A stretch of 64,000 bases of DNA. Origin: Solen grandis. Taxonomy: Eukaryota > Mollusca > Bivalvia > Adapedonta > Solenidae. The notes beneath the pieces are model-generated. The model saw nothing but the letters and a program-made list of their open reading frames with translations. It did no database searches and had not been told where the DNA came from. The translations under genes were made by a program, and so were the position numbers. The stretch spans positions 38,526,316 to 38,590,315 of the forward strand of contig CM037782.1 in assembly GCA_021229015.1 (NCBI GenBank), written 5' to 3'. Positions 1-12,202 of this stretch are shown piece after piece (within the stretch, counting starts at the first letter, position 1; each line of letters opens with the position of its first letter).

Positions 1-514
1 TGTGTAATGAACACGTATTCTCTAGAATACCCTTTTTTAACTCCTTGTTTAACGACCTTCGATACACAGCCAAGAGAAGTATTTTCTAACGCATGTAGAC
101 GTTCCTTCTGAACTTATCTACATCGTGCAGTCTTTACAGCGAACATTAATCGAACGATGATAGATTATATGGCTGTCCTTTTATCCGTTTCCATGAGTTT
201 GTTGTTTAGTCACAGGGAAGATAAATCAATCTGAAATGACAAATTGTAGATCAATCTAAAATCGAAGTCTTTTTTTTTTTTCATAGTAGTATACATTAAT
301 ATTTTTATATATGATGCAACTAAGTGTACATGTACTAATTTGGTATTCGATAATGATAATAATGTGTGTTCAGATTGGGTCCTTTCCGTGAGTGAATTAA
401 TCTGCACTATGCGAATATGCAATAGATAAAATGTATGTATTTCATATTTTTTAGTTCATGAAATTACATAAAAATGTCTTAATTTTGTATACCCATGAGC
501 CTATGGCCTACATA

Positions 515-520
515 TTTATT
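515..520 (-). terminator. Candidate polyadenylation signal of TRIM copy 1
   Basis: AATAAA on the minus strand about 110 bases past the stop codon of the TRIM gene. The same hexamer is conserved in copy 2 at 12092-12097. Position and conservation fit a poly(A) signal, but no transcript was seen. Confidence 0.45.
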
Positions 521-630
521 AAAATAAACTGGAAACTGTATTAAAGGCTCACGGTTAACGTAAATTGCTTATTTCGTAAGTTTGTATTGCTAGTAAATTA
601 AAATCAATATATTTCTCGTTCTTTCATTAT

Positions 631-2367
631 TTATAAAACATGCGATAACTTGCCTTTATTTGTAATCTGCCACACCCCAATGCTGACATTACCAGCGCTG
701 GCCACATATAGTTGATCTTTCAATGTATAGTAATATATAGCCTGAGTGTCACCCACTCCGTCCTGCTCCCCAAGAACCTGCTTAGCACGGTAACATGTCG
801 GATTAATCTGCTGAATTTTGCCCAAACAACAGACATAAACGAAGCCAAACTTATCTACCGCCACGCCGCGTGGCCAATCCAGTCCCTCCAAAATCGACAT
901 CATCTGTCCGTCCTCCACTCGAAAACTTATTACCGTACGGGCTCTCTGATCGGACACATATACGATACTACCACATGGGCTCAATGCCATGTGTTCAGGT
1001 TCTCCATTCGGCTGCATACTGCTGTCATCTGCCGTGATCTTCCTGAGAACAGTGCCGTCCATGCTCAGGACCTCAATTTTAGCAGGGTCAATATAACTGA
1101 CTACCAGCGTTGATTGTTTGGTGCTCTGTATGCCATAACATTTACCACGCACGACTATCTTGTTTGATTCTGATAGCTTACTTCCTGATATTGTAGCGCA
1201 CTGAAGTCTTCTTGAATCAGGGAGCGTAATGATGATCTCATGGATTGTTTTCTTGCTTTTCTTGAATTCATAGGACGGCACAAGTGTTATGTCTCGGGGT
1301 CGGGAGTGCAGGGCAAGCTCGGATATGATTCTACCATAGTTCGTGTCAATGAGCTTAACTGAACTGTTCATCCAGTCACAAATAACAAGCTGCTCTCTAG
1401 GTGTGACTACCATACCAGTAACTTTTCCTGCTTCTTTGTCTTCAGGCATTTTTATGTGGATGTCTCGGACATACGTTACTGTTATCTTCTCTGTGTGCTT
1501 CTTGATATCCAACTTACAAAAAGCTGCCATTATAGATTTAAGCCGTTTTAGCTCCTCATAAGGCAAACCACTGTACTGAGTTATCCCGTTTTCTAATCCC
1601 ACGGATTCGATTTCGGACCGGAACCGTGATGTCTTCTTTTCGACCTTTCTCATCAGCACAAAAAGTTTGTTATTTTGCTTCCGGATGACTTTCTCCTTTA
1701 GATCTTTGGATATTTCTTGTAACTTCGATTCCATTAGGAAACATCTGTATGACAAGTCGTCCATTCTCGAAATATCATTTTCAGCAATAAAGTCTATTTC
1801 TTGATCAATAGACGCTTCCATCTTCTCAAAATATTTAACAATTTTCTTCTTGGCTCGCCTAAGATGCGCTTTCATTTCGTTTTTAAGATCTTCTATTCTT
1901 TCTTTTTTTCCCTCAATTGCTGTTTTGTTTCCTTCCACTTTCTGAAGTAAATCCGAAATCTCCTGTCTTAGTTCTGTGGTTTCGTGTGATTCCAGGATAG
2001 TTTTTGCAGCATCGGATATAAATGTGACATCTCCACACATTTTGTGCCTAGTGTTAAGACAAACCAAACAAAGAAGCTGTTTGTCGGATTTGCAGTAGTA
2101 CTCAAGTACTCGTCTATGATCCTTGCAGACCTCTGTCAAGGGATCGCTGGATATGACTCTCTCCTTCGGCATAGAGGCCGTATCCTGTAAAACATGATCT
2201 CGGCAAACTGATGGCACACAGTGGGCATTGTAACAGCCTTTGCACAGATGTTCCTCACAATTTTTGCAAAACCCATAGGCCTGCTTTGTTTTTCCGTCAA
2301 AGCTGCACGGTTGACAAACAAGAGGATCCGTTTCTTCTGAACCACTCACTAAATCCTGTGCAGCCAT
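631..2367 (-). CDS. TRIM-like protein without RING: B-box, B-box, coiled coil, NHL-like propeller (copy 1)
   Basis: A complete 578-codon reading frame without introns. Residues 18-58 form a B-box-like zinc site (C18, C21, C34, C37, C42, C45, H49, H58). Residues 81-111 form a second, B-box2-like site (C81, H84, C92, C100, C103, H108, C111). About 130-255 is Lys/Glu-rich and heptad-like, as expected for the TRIM coiled coil. From about 300 to the end there are repeated strand-rich segments (such as PRGVAVDKFGFVYVC) typical of an NHL/six-bladed propeller. There is no RING before the first B-box, so direct E3 ligase activity is not supported. Family members act as ubiquitin-system or RNA/protein scaffolds. 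Large RING-less TRIM-like families are known in bivalves. The start is the first ATG, with the zinc site only 18 residues in. A minus-strand AATAAA lies at 515-520. It is 97% identical in protein to the copy at 12203-13942. Confidence 0.9.
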   Translation of the reverse strand: MAAQDLVSGSEETDPLVCQPCSFDGKTKQAYGFCKNCEEHLCKGCYNAHCVPSVCRDHVLQDTASMPKERVISSDPLTEVCKDHRRVLEYYCKSDKQLLCLVCLNTRHKMCGDVTFISDAAKTILESHETTELRQEISDLLQKVEGNKTAIEGKKERIEDLKNEMKAHLRRAKKKIVKYFEKMEASIDQEIDFIAENDISRMDDLSYRCFLMESKLQEISKDLKEKVIRKQNNKLFVLMRKVEKKTSRFRSEIESVGLENGITQYSGLPYEELKRLKSIMAAFCKLDIKKHTEKITVTYVRDIHIKMPEDKEAGKVTGMVVTPREQLVICDWMNSSVKLIDTNYGRIISELALHSRPRDITLVPSYEFKKSKKTIHEIIITLPDSRRLQCATISGSKLSESNKIVVRGKCYGIQSTKQSTLVVSYIDPAKIEVLSMDGTVLRKITADDSSMQPNGEPEHMALSPCGSIVYVSDQRARTVISFRVEDGQMMSILEGLDWPRGVAVDKFGFVYVCCLGKIQQINPTCYRAKQVLGEQDGVGDTQAIYYYTLKDQLYVASAGNVSIGVWQITNKGKLSHVL

Positions 2368-2911
2368 TTTTAATTCTCATCATTTATATTTATTCGCTTT
2401 TCGGTCATTTCATTTGTCTCCTGAAACATTTGTTCATCTTTAAAGACAATCAGTAATAGTGTTTTAAGGTCTATGTTGATGTAAAGAAAAGATATATGTA
2501 CATTTGTATTTAAATATTATTTCTTGCGTTCGTTAAAGATGCGTACAAAGTACTACTACAGCCGACCCTCGTTATGTTGAATTCGACGAAATGAAAAAAA
2601 AAAAAAGAAAAAAAAAGGAAACCCTTCCGGCACTGCTAGCTATACACAAATCTTATGCGATTTATTGAACGATAATAAATAAAAGCTAAACAGTGATATG
2701 AAAACATTATTTCTAAATGGAATAATCCAATGTGCAACTGTAAAAAAAAAATAAGATAAATATGGTAAAGTTATCATATTTATATTTACATGATACACAG
2801 ACACGATATCATACCGGATATATGGCTTTATTCTGCTCTGGCCAGATTTTTTTCTTAACGTGATAATGTTAGTGGCACACGTACTGAGTCGCAGACTTTT
2901 TCTAAGCCCCC

Positions 2912-2912
<1 letters not shown>

Positions 2913-2945
<33 letters not shown>
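2913..2945. repeat. Poly-C tract
   Basis: An uninterrupted run of 33 C in the duplicated block. The equivalent tract in copy 2 (14694-14708) has 15 C followed by the same flanking sequence, so it has changed length since the duplication. Long C runs are also prone to assembly error. Confidence 0.9.
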
Positions 2946-3506
2946 ATATGTTTGTGGTGACCCTTATACTTAAATGATTTTTTGTAAAAGTGAAAGCAAA
3001 TATCCCTTTAAAGGCCCATTATATCTCATAATGATACACTCTTCATGAAAAAAGAAAATGTAAAATGACATTGGCATATTGTAGAAAAATATAAATGATA
3101 AAGAATGAGCAAATATCTACTGTGAAATAACAGCTTTGAAAATGTTGATCAAATCCCGCCATTAAGTATTAGGGCGACGGTTCGAAATCGGAAAAAGAAT
3201 TGAATTTGAAACCCCGTCGACGAATCACAATTTGTTTATCTGCTACGTCGTCAATTTATGTTCTTGCGATTAGTTAACGGAACCATACAGATGGTGTATG
3301 GAAATTGACCAAGATATGCGGAATAAGCAAATCAGGTATTTTGTAAACAATTGAATGATCTTTAATAAAATATTCTTTCTTATTTATGCATTGTAATAAT
3401 TTATTGCCGTCAACGAGCATGTATAAGTTGCATCTTTTAGAAAGTCTGTAACACACGTTTTGCTTTCCTGTCCGAAGAAAACACGCTGCATTTGGAAGAA
3501 TTATGG

Positions 3507-5739
3507 GATATCATTTCCTTTGTTTACAGTTTGTTCGACCGAATCGTCCAATGAAATCTGTTTTTAGTTGTGTGTGACGTCAGTCACACCAATTATAGTA
3601 CTACGTTTTCAACCCAGATTCTCCTAGATTTAAAACCGAATAACCTCTCAATAGTGTAAATATGGTCGAACTATTGTATATATATGTTCGAGCCCGGTGT
3701 GGTATCATGCCACTTGTCTACGTCGTTATATGTCTCATGCAGATAGGAATATCTCATCAATCTCACCTCAACAATCAAAAGATGTCATACCGTGTCTAAA
3801 GCAGACAAGAAGGACGTAATTTAAACCCAAGTAAACAAGCAAACCAAATACACACCATGCAATTTGCAATAACATGCATATTTGTGCAGGGTGTATCGAC
3901 AGGACAATTGAACTGATACATTTACCTGTCTATGGATTGCACAAGCTGTGTGTATTTGTGAAAAACCTTTCATAAATTTCATTCAATGTCAAACGTATAC
4001 TAAGGTAACTTGCTACATGATTGTAAATTCAAATGTCGATTTAACGTATATATCGTTGTTGCTTGTAAATTATCACAAGAAAATCATTGGTACAAAGTAT
4101 CAAAGGCGATGCAAAAATAGTCATTATAAGAAGTGTATATAAATATGTAAATGTAAATATGGACGTAAGAATGAAATAAGAAACCATGTAGTAAACAGAA
4201 ATATGTTTAATTATAATAACAACATTAGCAACAGAAGTAACATCATCATAATTAACGACAACGACAACATCCTCTTAATCACCAACACCGCTGCCATCAG
4301 TTAAACTCGTAGATATTTATCTTGGCTATTTCTGTTCCGTCTTAACTTATCATCCGACTTTTCGCAGCTGTAATTATCATGAATTATCAATATTGGTGTT
4401 ACTTCTATTCAACTTATGGCAAAAATGAAAATAAAGAAAAGGACAGGATATTGTTAATGTCAATTATATCGTTCTACATTCGCATTTACCGAATTCATAT
4501 TCAATGTCCACAAAATCAAAACAAATGGTTGTGAAAAAAAAGAGCATTACATATTATTATTTGTATGTTTATATTTGATATGACAAGAAATTGTAAAGTT
4601 TACGTCAATAAAATATTCTGTATGTTTGTCATATACAGGCAAAGGCGAGCGCTCTGGCAGATCTCCAATAAAGCCTGTGTGACAATCCGATTCTTCTTTC
4701 TGCATAACGATTCGATCTTGATGATTTTCTCATGTTTAAGGAGAAATATCATGGTCAGCTTTCTGAACACTTAAAACTCTGAACAGTTCTAGAAAATAAG
4801 GGGTTAATAAAAAGCCACATAAATACTATATTGAAAAAAATCTTTTGATACTGTGTCACATGAGTTTTCATAAAGTAAATTGAAAATTTATAGTTCTAAA
4901 CTGAGTTAATACATTTTTGTCACAAAAGGACTCGGCGGGTAGCAGTTAACGTTTCAAGTTCAATGACAACATTAAATACATGTATTTTGTTAATTATATC
5001 ATACAGAATGATGGGACTATTAAAGTGCGTCATATGTTTGCCCATAGAAGTCCACTCTTATAATTAATAAATGACAATTAAACTGGAATATTCTAGTGTT
5101 GCATGGGGCCCCTATCACACCCAGAAATAAATATACGATTTCGACGCACACTTCGAAGTAGCATATCTTGTAGACGTAGGGCATAGAAAAATGTCAACAG
5201 TAAAAATGACATACAAGATTTAGCTTCCAGTGCATATCTTGAATTTAAATAAAGAGAGAGAGAGAGACCGACTATCACCATTTAATGGCCTGGTATGGCC
5301 TTGCTTAACTTAGCAATTTGGAATTATCAAGAACAACCAAAAGCCAAAAGCTAGCGGTAAAATTGACCATAACACTACACTCCTTGCTCTTTTCTCTTTC
5401 TGAAGCCGGGCCCATCTAAAACCAGTAGCCACTGGTCATTCAGAGACCATCCGCCATATAACGATACCGGCGAGTCTCATTGTTACTATTCCCAGGCAGG
5501 GAATCGTACAGGTGCTGCAATAACAGCGAAACCGGCTATCGTTGCCTAAGATTTTTCAGTTCATGCAGCAAACGATAATCAGCTACACTTTGCTCTATTA
5601 TTACATTTGCTGCGATGTCACTAACACTGAGGTAGATATTCACCCTTTCGTTGCATTATTGAATGAAATCAGGTCATGACCCCGTGTCATGTTACAAAAA
5701 GAATGAAGTCAAGGTCTCAAGTGATACCCCCGAATATTA
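3507..5739. other. Gene-free, AT-rich stretch with SINE remnants
   Basis: No convincing gene. At about 3690-3725 there is a short remnant of the core of the SINE family also found at 26850-27126. At about 5410-5540 there is a GC-richer stretch resembling part of the tRNA-headed repeat at 29875-30062 (shared segment around a split GATTCCC/GGGAATC motif). A short AG run is at 5252-5267. The short reading frames here have no recognisable domains. Confidence 0.4.
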
Positions 5740-5971
5740 TACTACTCAAAATTGCTAAGGATCACTTATTGTTCATTGTATATCAGAACACTTGAATTAT
5801 TTAATATATTGCTTGGAAAGGCAACTTGTAATGATTATTATTATTGCCTCAAATAATCAAATAAACCAGCTAAGAGGTATCGCTCAAAATGGTGATCGTC
5901 AAAAGCAAATCTAGCAAATACACAAGTAAATGGGATATCACTAAGTGATCCTTAGCAAATTTTGAGTAGTA
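5740..5971. mobile_element. MITE with about 33-bp terminal inverted repeats and TA target duplication
   Basis: The left end (5740 onward, TACTACTCAAAATT-GCTAAG) and the reverse complement of the right end (to 5971) match over about 33 bases with two or three differences. TA flanks both ends (5738-5739 and 5972-5973). At 232 bp with no coding capacity, it is a non-autonomous element. TA duplication points to the Tc1/mariner superfamily (inference). Confidence 0.8.
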
Positions 5972-8900
5972 TAGTTTCTGGCTTGTTTTCGATTTTGCTT
6001 GTTTTGGGAGCCTTATCATCTTCACATATTTAGTCAGTCTAATTTAAAGACGGAAGGAAGCATCACAGGTTCGCTTCGATTTGAACTTTGAATTGATGGT
6101 TACGTAATCAGCCATGTGGCATGTACGACTATAGACTAAACAAAAACAATGCAGGTAAAATAAAATGATTAAATAATGCGCAATGCGAGTAATAAGAAGA
6201 ATGTGAGGATATTCCTGTTACTTTTGTGATTTTTACGTTTCGATGTTTGTACCATCCTTTGTCATTTACAAATATGTTTCAAGTAAATGTTTGAATAACC
6301 CTCTATCGCTCTACTTTGTTATCCGTAAAGTGTCTCATTTGTCTACATATTATACAACGACTCGTATCCTATTATTTTTCCGCCTATTAAAGAAACATAT
6401 CGAAATTAAAGAAATTCAATAATTGTGATAACAATGTTATTTTATACACAAAGACACATTTATTACTGAACATTCGTTTTAACTGAAAATAAAAAAAGTA
6501 TCTATCCCGTTCACTAAGAGTATAATGCTCACATATTTTCTGTGGACAGAGATTGGTTAAACATGATTAATAGGATAAATGCTATTTTTATATTTTCTTT
6601 TAATTCATTACACCTATATAACATAAAAGTTTTCAATAAATGAACTCTTTAAGTTAATATTTTGTGTTAATGATAATAAACGTTCTTCTGAGCTAAATCG
6701 ACATAGACCTATACGGAAAATATATTAGCCAATGTTTACCTATCCGCCATTCAATCATACTTAGTAACCAGGTAAGACTTAAACAAATTAGATCTGATAT
6801 ATGATAAGTATCACAAATATTTCCAGTTATATGCTATACTTACTTACCATATATCCGAAGGAAAATCCAAAACTCAATTTTAAGGAGAAAAAAAAATGAA
6901 GGAGTGAAAAAGGAAACAAAATGTTTCCCTCATTTAATTGTTCATGTGTAAATTTCCTGTAGGCGCTTAAGGACAGGCTACGCATGCGTAATGCATGTCG
7001 ATAAGTCAGTGCTAGCTACGTGTCCTTCCTAGAAATCTATAAATAGCCTCTTTGTGTTTTCTGTTCTGTTTGTTTTTTGTTTTATAAATATTTATGTATT
7101 ATCGTTTTTTATTACTTAAACTGTTTTGAAAAACGAAATGAAAATATTCCAAATCGTATTTTATGATACAACCTATTCCCTTGGTTATATATACAAACGT
7201 TTATATATTAAAAATATGTTTATTCTTATATGTCAAGATAAACAAAAATTAAAAAAGTAAAATATAATATTAAATCATTTCTATACAAAACAAGCCGATG
7301 TATGTCAGAATTGTGGTTGGTTAAGGTAAAGAAAGTTAAAACTTTTAAAGTAGCTTTACAGTTATGAAAGATAAAATATCTTTATGTAACTCGCAATGCA
7401 AATGACAACACATGGTGGCTATTCGTTACCAAAAACTTATACTGTTATCTTGCGCAATTATAAAACATGTCTTAACATGAAGATGTGTTACTTTTATCCT
7501 ATGTATCTTCTGTACAAAATATGTTATGTATTTAATAATATTTAAAATTATTTGTGCGAGAAATTCCTATTAGTCAAGATGGTTCACAAAAAAAATCAAG
7601 AAATAATTTATTTTTGAATGGAAAAAAATACTGTTTCGTGAAATCTAACATTATTTGTGCAAGAGGATTATATCCAATGATTTTTTTGCTAAAAAATGTT
7701 CTGTTTAAAAATAAACAAATATTTAAATATCAAAATATAAGATACACATATTTCTTTAAATGTCGATAGGAAAGCAGGTTATGGCAACTTGACTTGTACA
7801 AATTCCTGCTGATGGTTTCTGTAACATATTGTGCACCTGAGGGAAAAAAATGTGAAAGCGTCTTGGCCCTCCAAGAACCGCCAGGTAGTGCTCGCACCCA
7901 CAGCCTTCGGATATGAAATCATTGACATAAGTACTGGACAGCGGAAAATTTTAAAGAAATGAATATCTCTTCTCAAATGATAACTATTTAGATATCTAAC
8001 TGAAAAAATTAAGTGTATTGCCTTTATGTTCAAATCCCTTTTTCATAATAAATGGCTAATTTCGTTCATAACTTGAACATAATTTCCAATCATTTAAACA
8101 TATTTTGTCATAATTTGAATAATCATTTGGTAGGGACTTTGATCATTACATGTATTTATAAAATGGATAAATCAGAATAAAGTGTATTTCATATTCTGAT
8201 TCGTTTCTATCATATAAAAAATATATTTATTTTCTTGAAATTTATGTTTGTCGATCAGATTTTATATATAAATGACGAGGTGTTAATCTTAAAACTTGCA
8301 ACAATACATCTAAATTTACTGTTTTCTAAACAAAATAGATACTAAGTTTATTGTTTTCTAATAAAAGTAGATATATGACACTCTTTTGATTTCTTTTAAA
8401 AAGATAGAATGACGAAGTATCTCCTTTACCTGTTTGCCGAAGTGTCTAATGGACATCTTTAAGGTGTTTGAATAAGATCATACATCTACATACTCTGGAA
8501 ATAACCAATCAGCAGCAGCATCAGCAGGAGGAGGGGCGTATCCAGAATATAGTTTAATTAGGACGAGGGGGTGTTCCCCTCCACGATATGGGGTGGGGGT
8601 CTTCACTATTGAACATTTTTGCTAATCAAATACTCAATTGTGGCCACAAGTGAGATTTAGGACTAAATTATTTTGGTTATTCCTCATTGGTAAACTCATT
8701 TTTTTAGCGAAAATAATGACTTCAATGTTTAAAATATAACGTTCATTGTTATTTAACGTTAAAAATAAACGGAAATTAATAAATGCACATGATTTGAACC
8801 GTTCAACTGATGTTACAGGAGTAAAAGCACTTGATATATATTATCATATTTATCACGAAATTTACATTTTCTCTTTTCTTACTTCTAATCCAAAATTTAC

Positions 8901-9446
8901 ATACCTGATCGTTGGCACATAGTACCATTCATCATTTATAAATAGATAATGCCTAGCCACCTGGGCTGTGATTTATCCGGCTCACATAATGTCCAGACCT
9001 TTACTTGAACTACATACAGGTTACTGTTTTCCAAATCATATATACACGTAACTGAGGTGGCATGAAAAGGACATGGGCGATATGCTTTTAATTGCGTACG
9101 CAGACGATAACTATTGTGTTCGAACGTAATCTACTGCGTGCGCCATGATAGCGAACGCAATATAAACATATCTTCCATGCCCCATTTATGCCACCGTGCA
9201 TAACAAACGTGCTAATGTTAAGCTTAAAATAAAATAAAAAAATAAATATACCTTTTCGAGCTCGCAATATTTCGAGTACACATCCCTTCCGCCAGTCATA
9301 TTTTTCTGTTTGCAAAACAGAAACTCATAAATACACCCTTAAAAACTGCAATCCTTTGAGCAGAAACATATTGTGGAACTACAGACATTTGTATAGAATA
9401 TTGTGTTTACAACTGTTTGTATGTATTACTGAAACAAGTTTGATAA
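5972..9446. other. Gene-free, AT-rich stretch
   Basis: No gene recognised. A possible tRNA-like remnant in reverse orientation lies at about 7855-7940 (B-box-like GGTGCGAGCACTACC read on the minus strand). A G/C-rich patch at 8525-8600 interrupts otherwise AT-rich sequence. Short reading frames (for example 7779-8033 minus, 9088-9315 minus) lack domains and look random. Confidence 0.4.
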
Positions 9447-11128
9447 AACAAGAAAGTCAGTAGAACTGACAGATGCTCCCCGAAGAACGTCATTGTTACA
9501 AATAAGGCCTTGGTCAATGGGTGGGAGGATATGTTGAAATCCCCATTCCTAAATCATATCTATTCTCCTCATCAGATGAGATGTTTTACCAACTCTAATT
9601 TGGAGACTTAGTAACAGTTTACTATTTAATATGATAATACGTGTTACTCATCAGATCTTTCATTGATTTTTTTAAAGTTTTTATACTACTGAAAATTAAG
9701 TCATACATTTCAATGTGTGCTCATATCAAAGAGGTTAACCAACACTCTTGACATATGACTGGATATTTGAAATAGTGTATAATGGCCTAAACAACAATTA
9801 GCTGACATGATTATGATTGACATTACTAGCATATTGAATTTTGTGGGGTTTTGTTTAAATGATACCTCCTGTTAAATTAGGCAAATGACATGAATATCAG
9901 TCAACAACATGGTAGTAGGGGCCATAACTCTCTTAAAAATTGAGGAACCAGGTCACGTCGACGATATGCGTATCTACTCTTGGTAATAAAGCTTCCCATA
10001 AAGTTTCATTGAATTCAAGCCATTAGTTCCTGAGAAATAGCCCGGACAAGAATCATGCAAATGAACTATAGGCCAAAAAGTCAAGGGGCCATAACTCTGT
10101 GAAAAATTGAGGAACCAGGTCACGCCGACGATATGCGTATCTACTCTTGGTGATAAAGCTTCCCATAAAGTTTTGTTGAAATCAAGCCATTAGTTCCTGA
10201 GAAATAGCCCGGACAAGAATCATGCAAAATGTACTATAGGCCAAAAAGTCAAGGGGCCTTAACTCTTTGAAAAATTTAGGAATCGGGTCATGCTGACGAT
10301 ATGCGCATCTCCTCTTGGTAATAAAGATTCCCATAAAGTTTCGTTGAATTCAAGCTATTAGTTCCTGAGAAATAGCCCGGACAAGAATCATGCAATATGT
10401 ACTATAGGCCAAAAGGTCAAGGGGCCATAACTCTGTGAAAAATTGAGGAACCAGGTCACGCCGACGATATGCGTATCTACTCTTGGTGATAAAGCTTCCC
10501 ATAAAGTTTTGTTGAAATCAAGCCATAAGTTCCTGAGAAATAGCCCGGACAAGAATCATGCAATATGTACTATAGGCCAAAAAGTCAAGGGGCCTTAACT
10601 CTTTGAAAAATTTAAGAATCGGGTCATGCTGACGATATGCGCAGCTCCTCTTGGTAATAAAGCTTCCCATAAAGTTTCGTTGAATACAAGCCATTAGTTC
10701 CTGAGAAATAGCCCGGACAAGAATCATGCAATATGTACTATAGACCGAAAAGTCAATGGGCCGTAACTCTGTGAAAAATTGAGGAACCAGGTCACGCCGA
10801 CGATATGCGTATCTACTCTTGGTGATAAAGCTTCCCATAAAGTTTCGTTGAATTCAAGCCATTTGTTCCTGAGAAATAGCCCGGACAAGAATCATGCAAT
10901 ATGTACTATAGGCCGAAAAGTCAAGGGGCCATAACTCTGTGAAAAATTTAGGAATCGGGTCATGCTGACGATATGCGCATCTCCTCTTGGTAATAAAGAT
11001 TCCCATAAAGTTTCGTTGAATTCAAGCTGTTAGTTCCTGAGAAATAGTCCGGACAAGGAAAGTGTGACGGACGAACGGACGGACGGACGAAGCGGCGACT
11101 ATATGCGTCACCTTCGGTGAGCATAATG
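9447..11128 (+). mobile_element. Pearl/Helentron-like non-autonomous element, family 1, copy A
   Basis: It begins AACAAGA followed directly by a small hairpin (GTCAGT-aga-ACTGAC). After a unique 5' part come about seven tandem core units of about 168 bp (from about 9919), each with the shared stretch AAGCTTCCCATAAAGTTT. Then comes a GGAC/ACGG-type microsatellite (11067-11094) and a 3' hairpin at 11102-11125 (TATGC-g-TCACC-ttc-GGTGA-GCATA). The order 5' part, tandem core, ACGG microsatellite, 3' hairpin is that of bivalve pearl elements and Helentron-associated elements (known family features). Assignment is by structure only. It lies between the two TRIM copies. Confidence 0.8.
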
Positions 11129-11574
11129 ATAAAAAATAATTATCTGACTTTGTTGAAAAAGATACTTATTCTACAACTAATTCAACTATAACTACTACTA
11201 CTACTAATACGACATTAACAGCTAACAAGAACACATTATACAACTGTCAACGTACTGTACCGACGTAGTACTATCTCCAACATTTCTACTACTATTGCCC
11301 CATCACTACTACTACTTTTGAAAAAACGTCTAAAAGACGAGGCCCCAAGAATGAATAAAATTCTAAAGAGTTGGATGCAATCAAAATTAATAAAGCAACA
11401 CTTTCTGGTGAATGCTAAATCTAAATGGCATCATGTTCATTCCTTAACAGCGATGCGAAGGTAATGAAAGCAGCTTTGTTCAAACAAACATTACTTGTCC
11501 AATTGCAGCCTTCTATTTTCACAATGTATACGGTATTGTTACAGATTAGCTAAGTTCAAACCTTCTTCTTAAAC
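11129..11574. other. Gene-free spacer before duplication copy 2
   Basis: AT-rich spacer with imperfect ACT/CTA triplets at about 11185-11320 and nothing that supports a gene. Confidence 0.4.
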
Positions 11575-12091
11575 ATGTGTAATGAACACGTATTCTCTAG
11601 AATACCTTTTTTAACTCCTTGTTTAACGACCTTCGATACACAGCCAAGAGAAGTATTTTCTAACGCATGTAGACGTTCCTTCTGAACTTATCTACATCGT
11701 GTAGTCTTTACAGCGAACATTAATCGAACGATGGTAGATTATATGGCTGTCCTTTTATCCGTTTCCATGAGTTTGTTGTTTAGTTACAGGGAAGATAAAT
11801 CAATCTGAAATGACAAATTGTAGATCAATCTAAAATCGAAGTCTTTTTTTTTTTTTTTTTTTTTTCATAGTATTCATTAATATTTTTAAATATGATGTAA
11901 CTATGTTAACATGTACTAATTTGGTATTCGATAATGATAATGTGTGTTCAGGTTGGGTTCTTTCCGTGAGTGAATTGATCTGCACTATGCGAATATGCAA
12001 TAGATAAAATGTATGTATTTCATATTTTTAGTTCATGAAATTATATAAAAATGTCTGAATTTTGTATACCCATGAGCCTATGGCCTACATA

Positions 12092-12097
12092 TTTATT
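12092..12097 (-). terminator. Candidate polyadenylation signal of TRIM copy 2
   Basis: Minus-strand AATAAA about 105 bases past the stop codon, at the same place as in copy 1. The hexamer is conserved between the duplicates. Confidence 0.45.
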
Positions 12098-12202
12098 AAA
12101 ATAAACTGGAAACTGTATTAAAAGTTCATTGTTAACGTAAATTGCTTATTTCGTAAGTTTGTATTGCTAGTAAATTAAAATCAATACATTTCTCGTTCTT
12201 TA

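Larger units (their letters stand above)
1..3506. repeat. Segmental duplication, copy 1 (left edge outside the window)
   Basis: Bases 1-3506 align in the same orientation with 11575-15316, across the TRIM gene, both flanks and several non-coding stretches. The left boundary is beyond base 1. Similarity ends just after the shared stretch around 3470-3500, where this copy continues differently from copy 2. Small indels, homopolymer changes and one larger replacement (around 2560-2590) separate the copies. The encoded proteins differ at about 15 residues plus one codon indel, so the event is recent or the two are poorly collapsed haplotypes. Confidence 0.93.

Noticed and set aside
712..1561. Plus-strand open frames of 133 and 72 codons opposite the TRIM gene (and their twins at 12284-13136)
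   Set aside because: They are antisense shadows of the minus-strand TRIM frame, with no domain and no splice or promoter support.
10518..10838. 106-codon minus-strand frame with an internally repeated protein
   Set aside because: It simply reads through the 168-bp core units of a pearl-like element; the protein repeat mirrors the DNA repeat.
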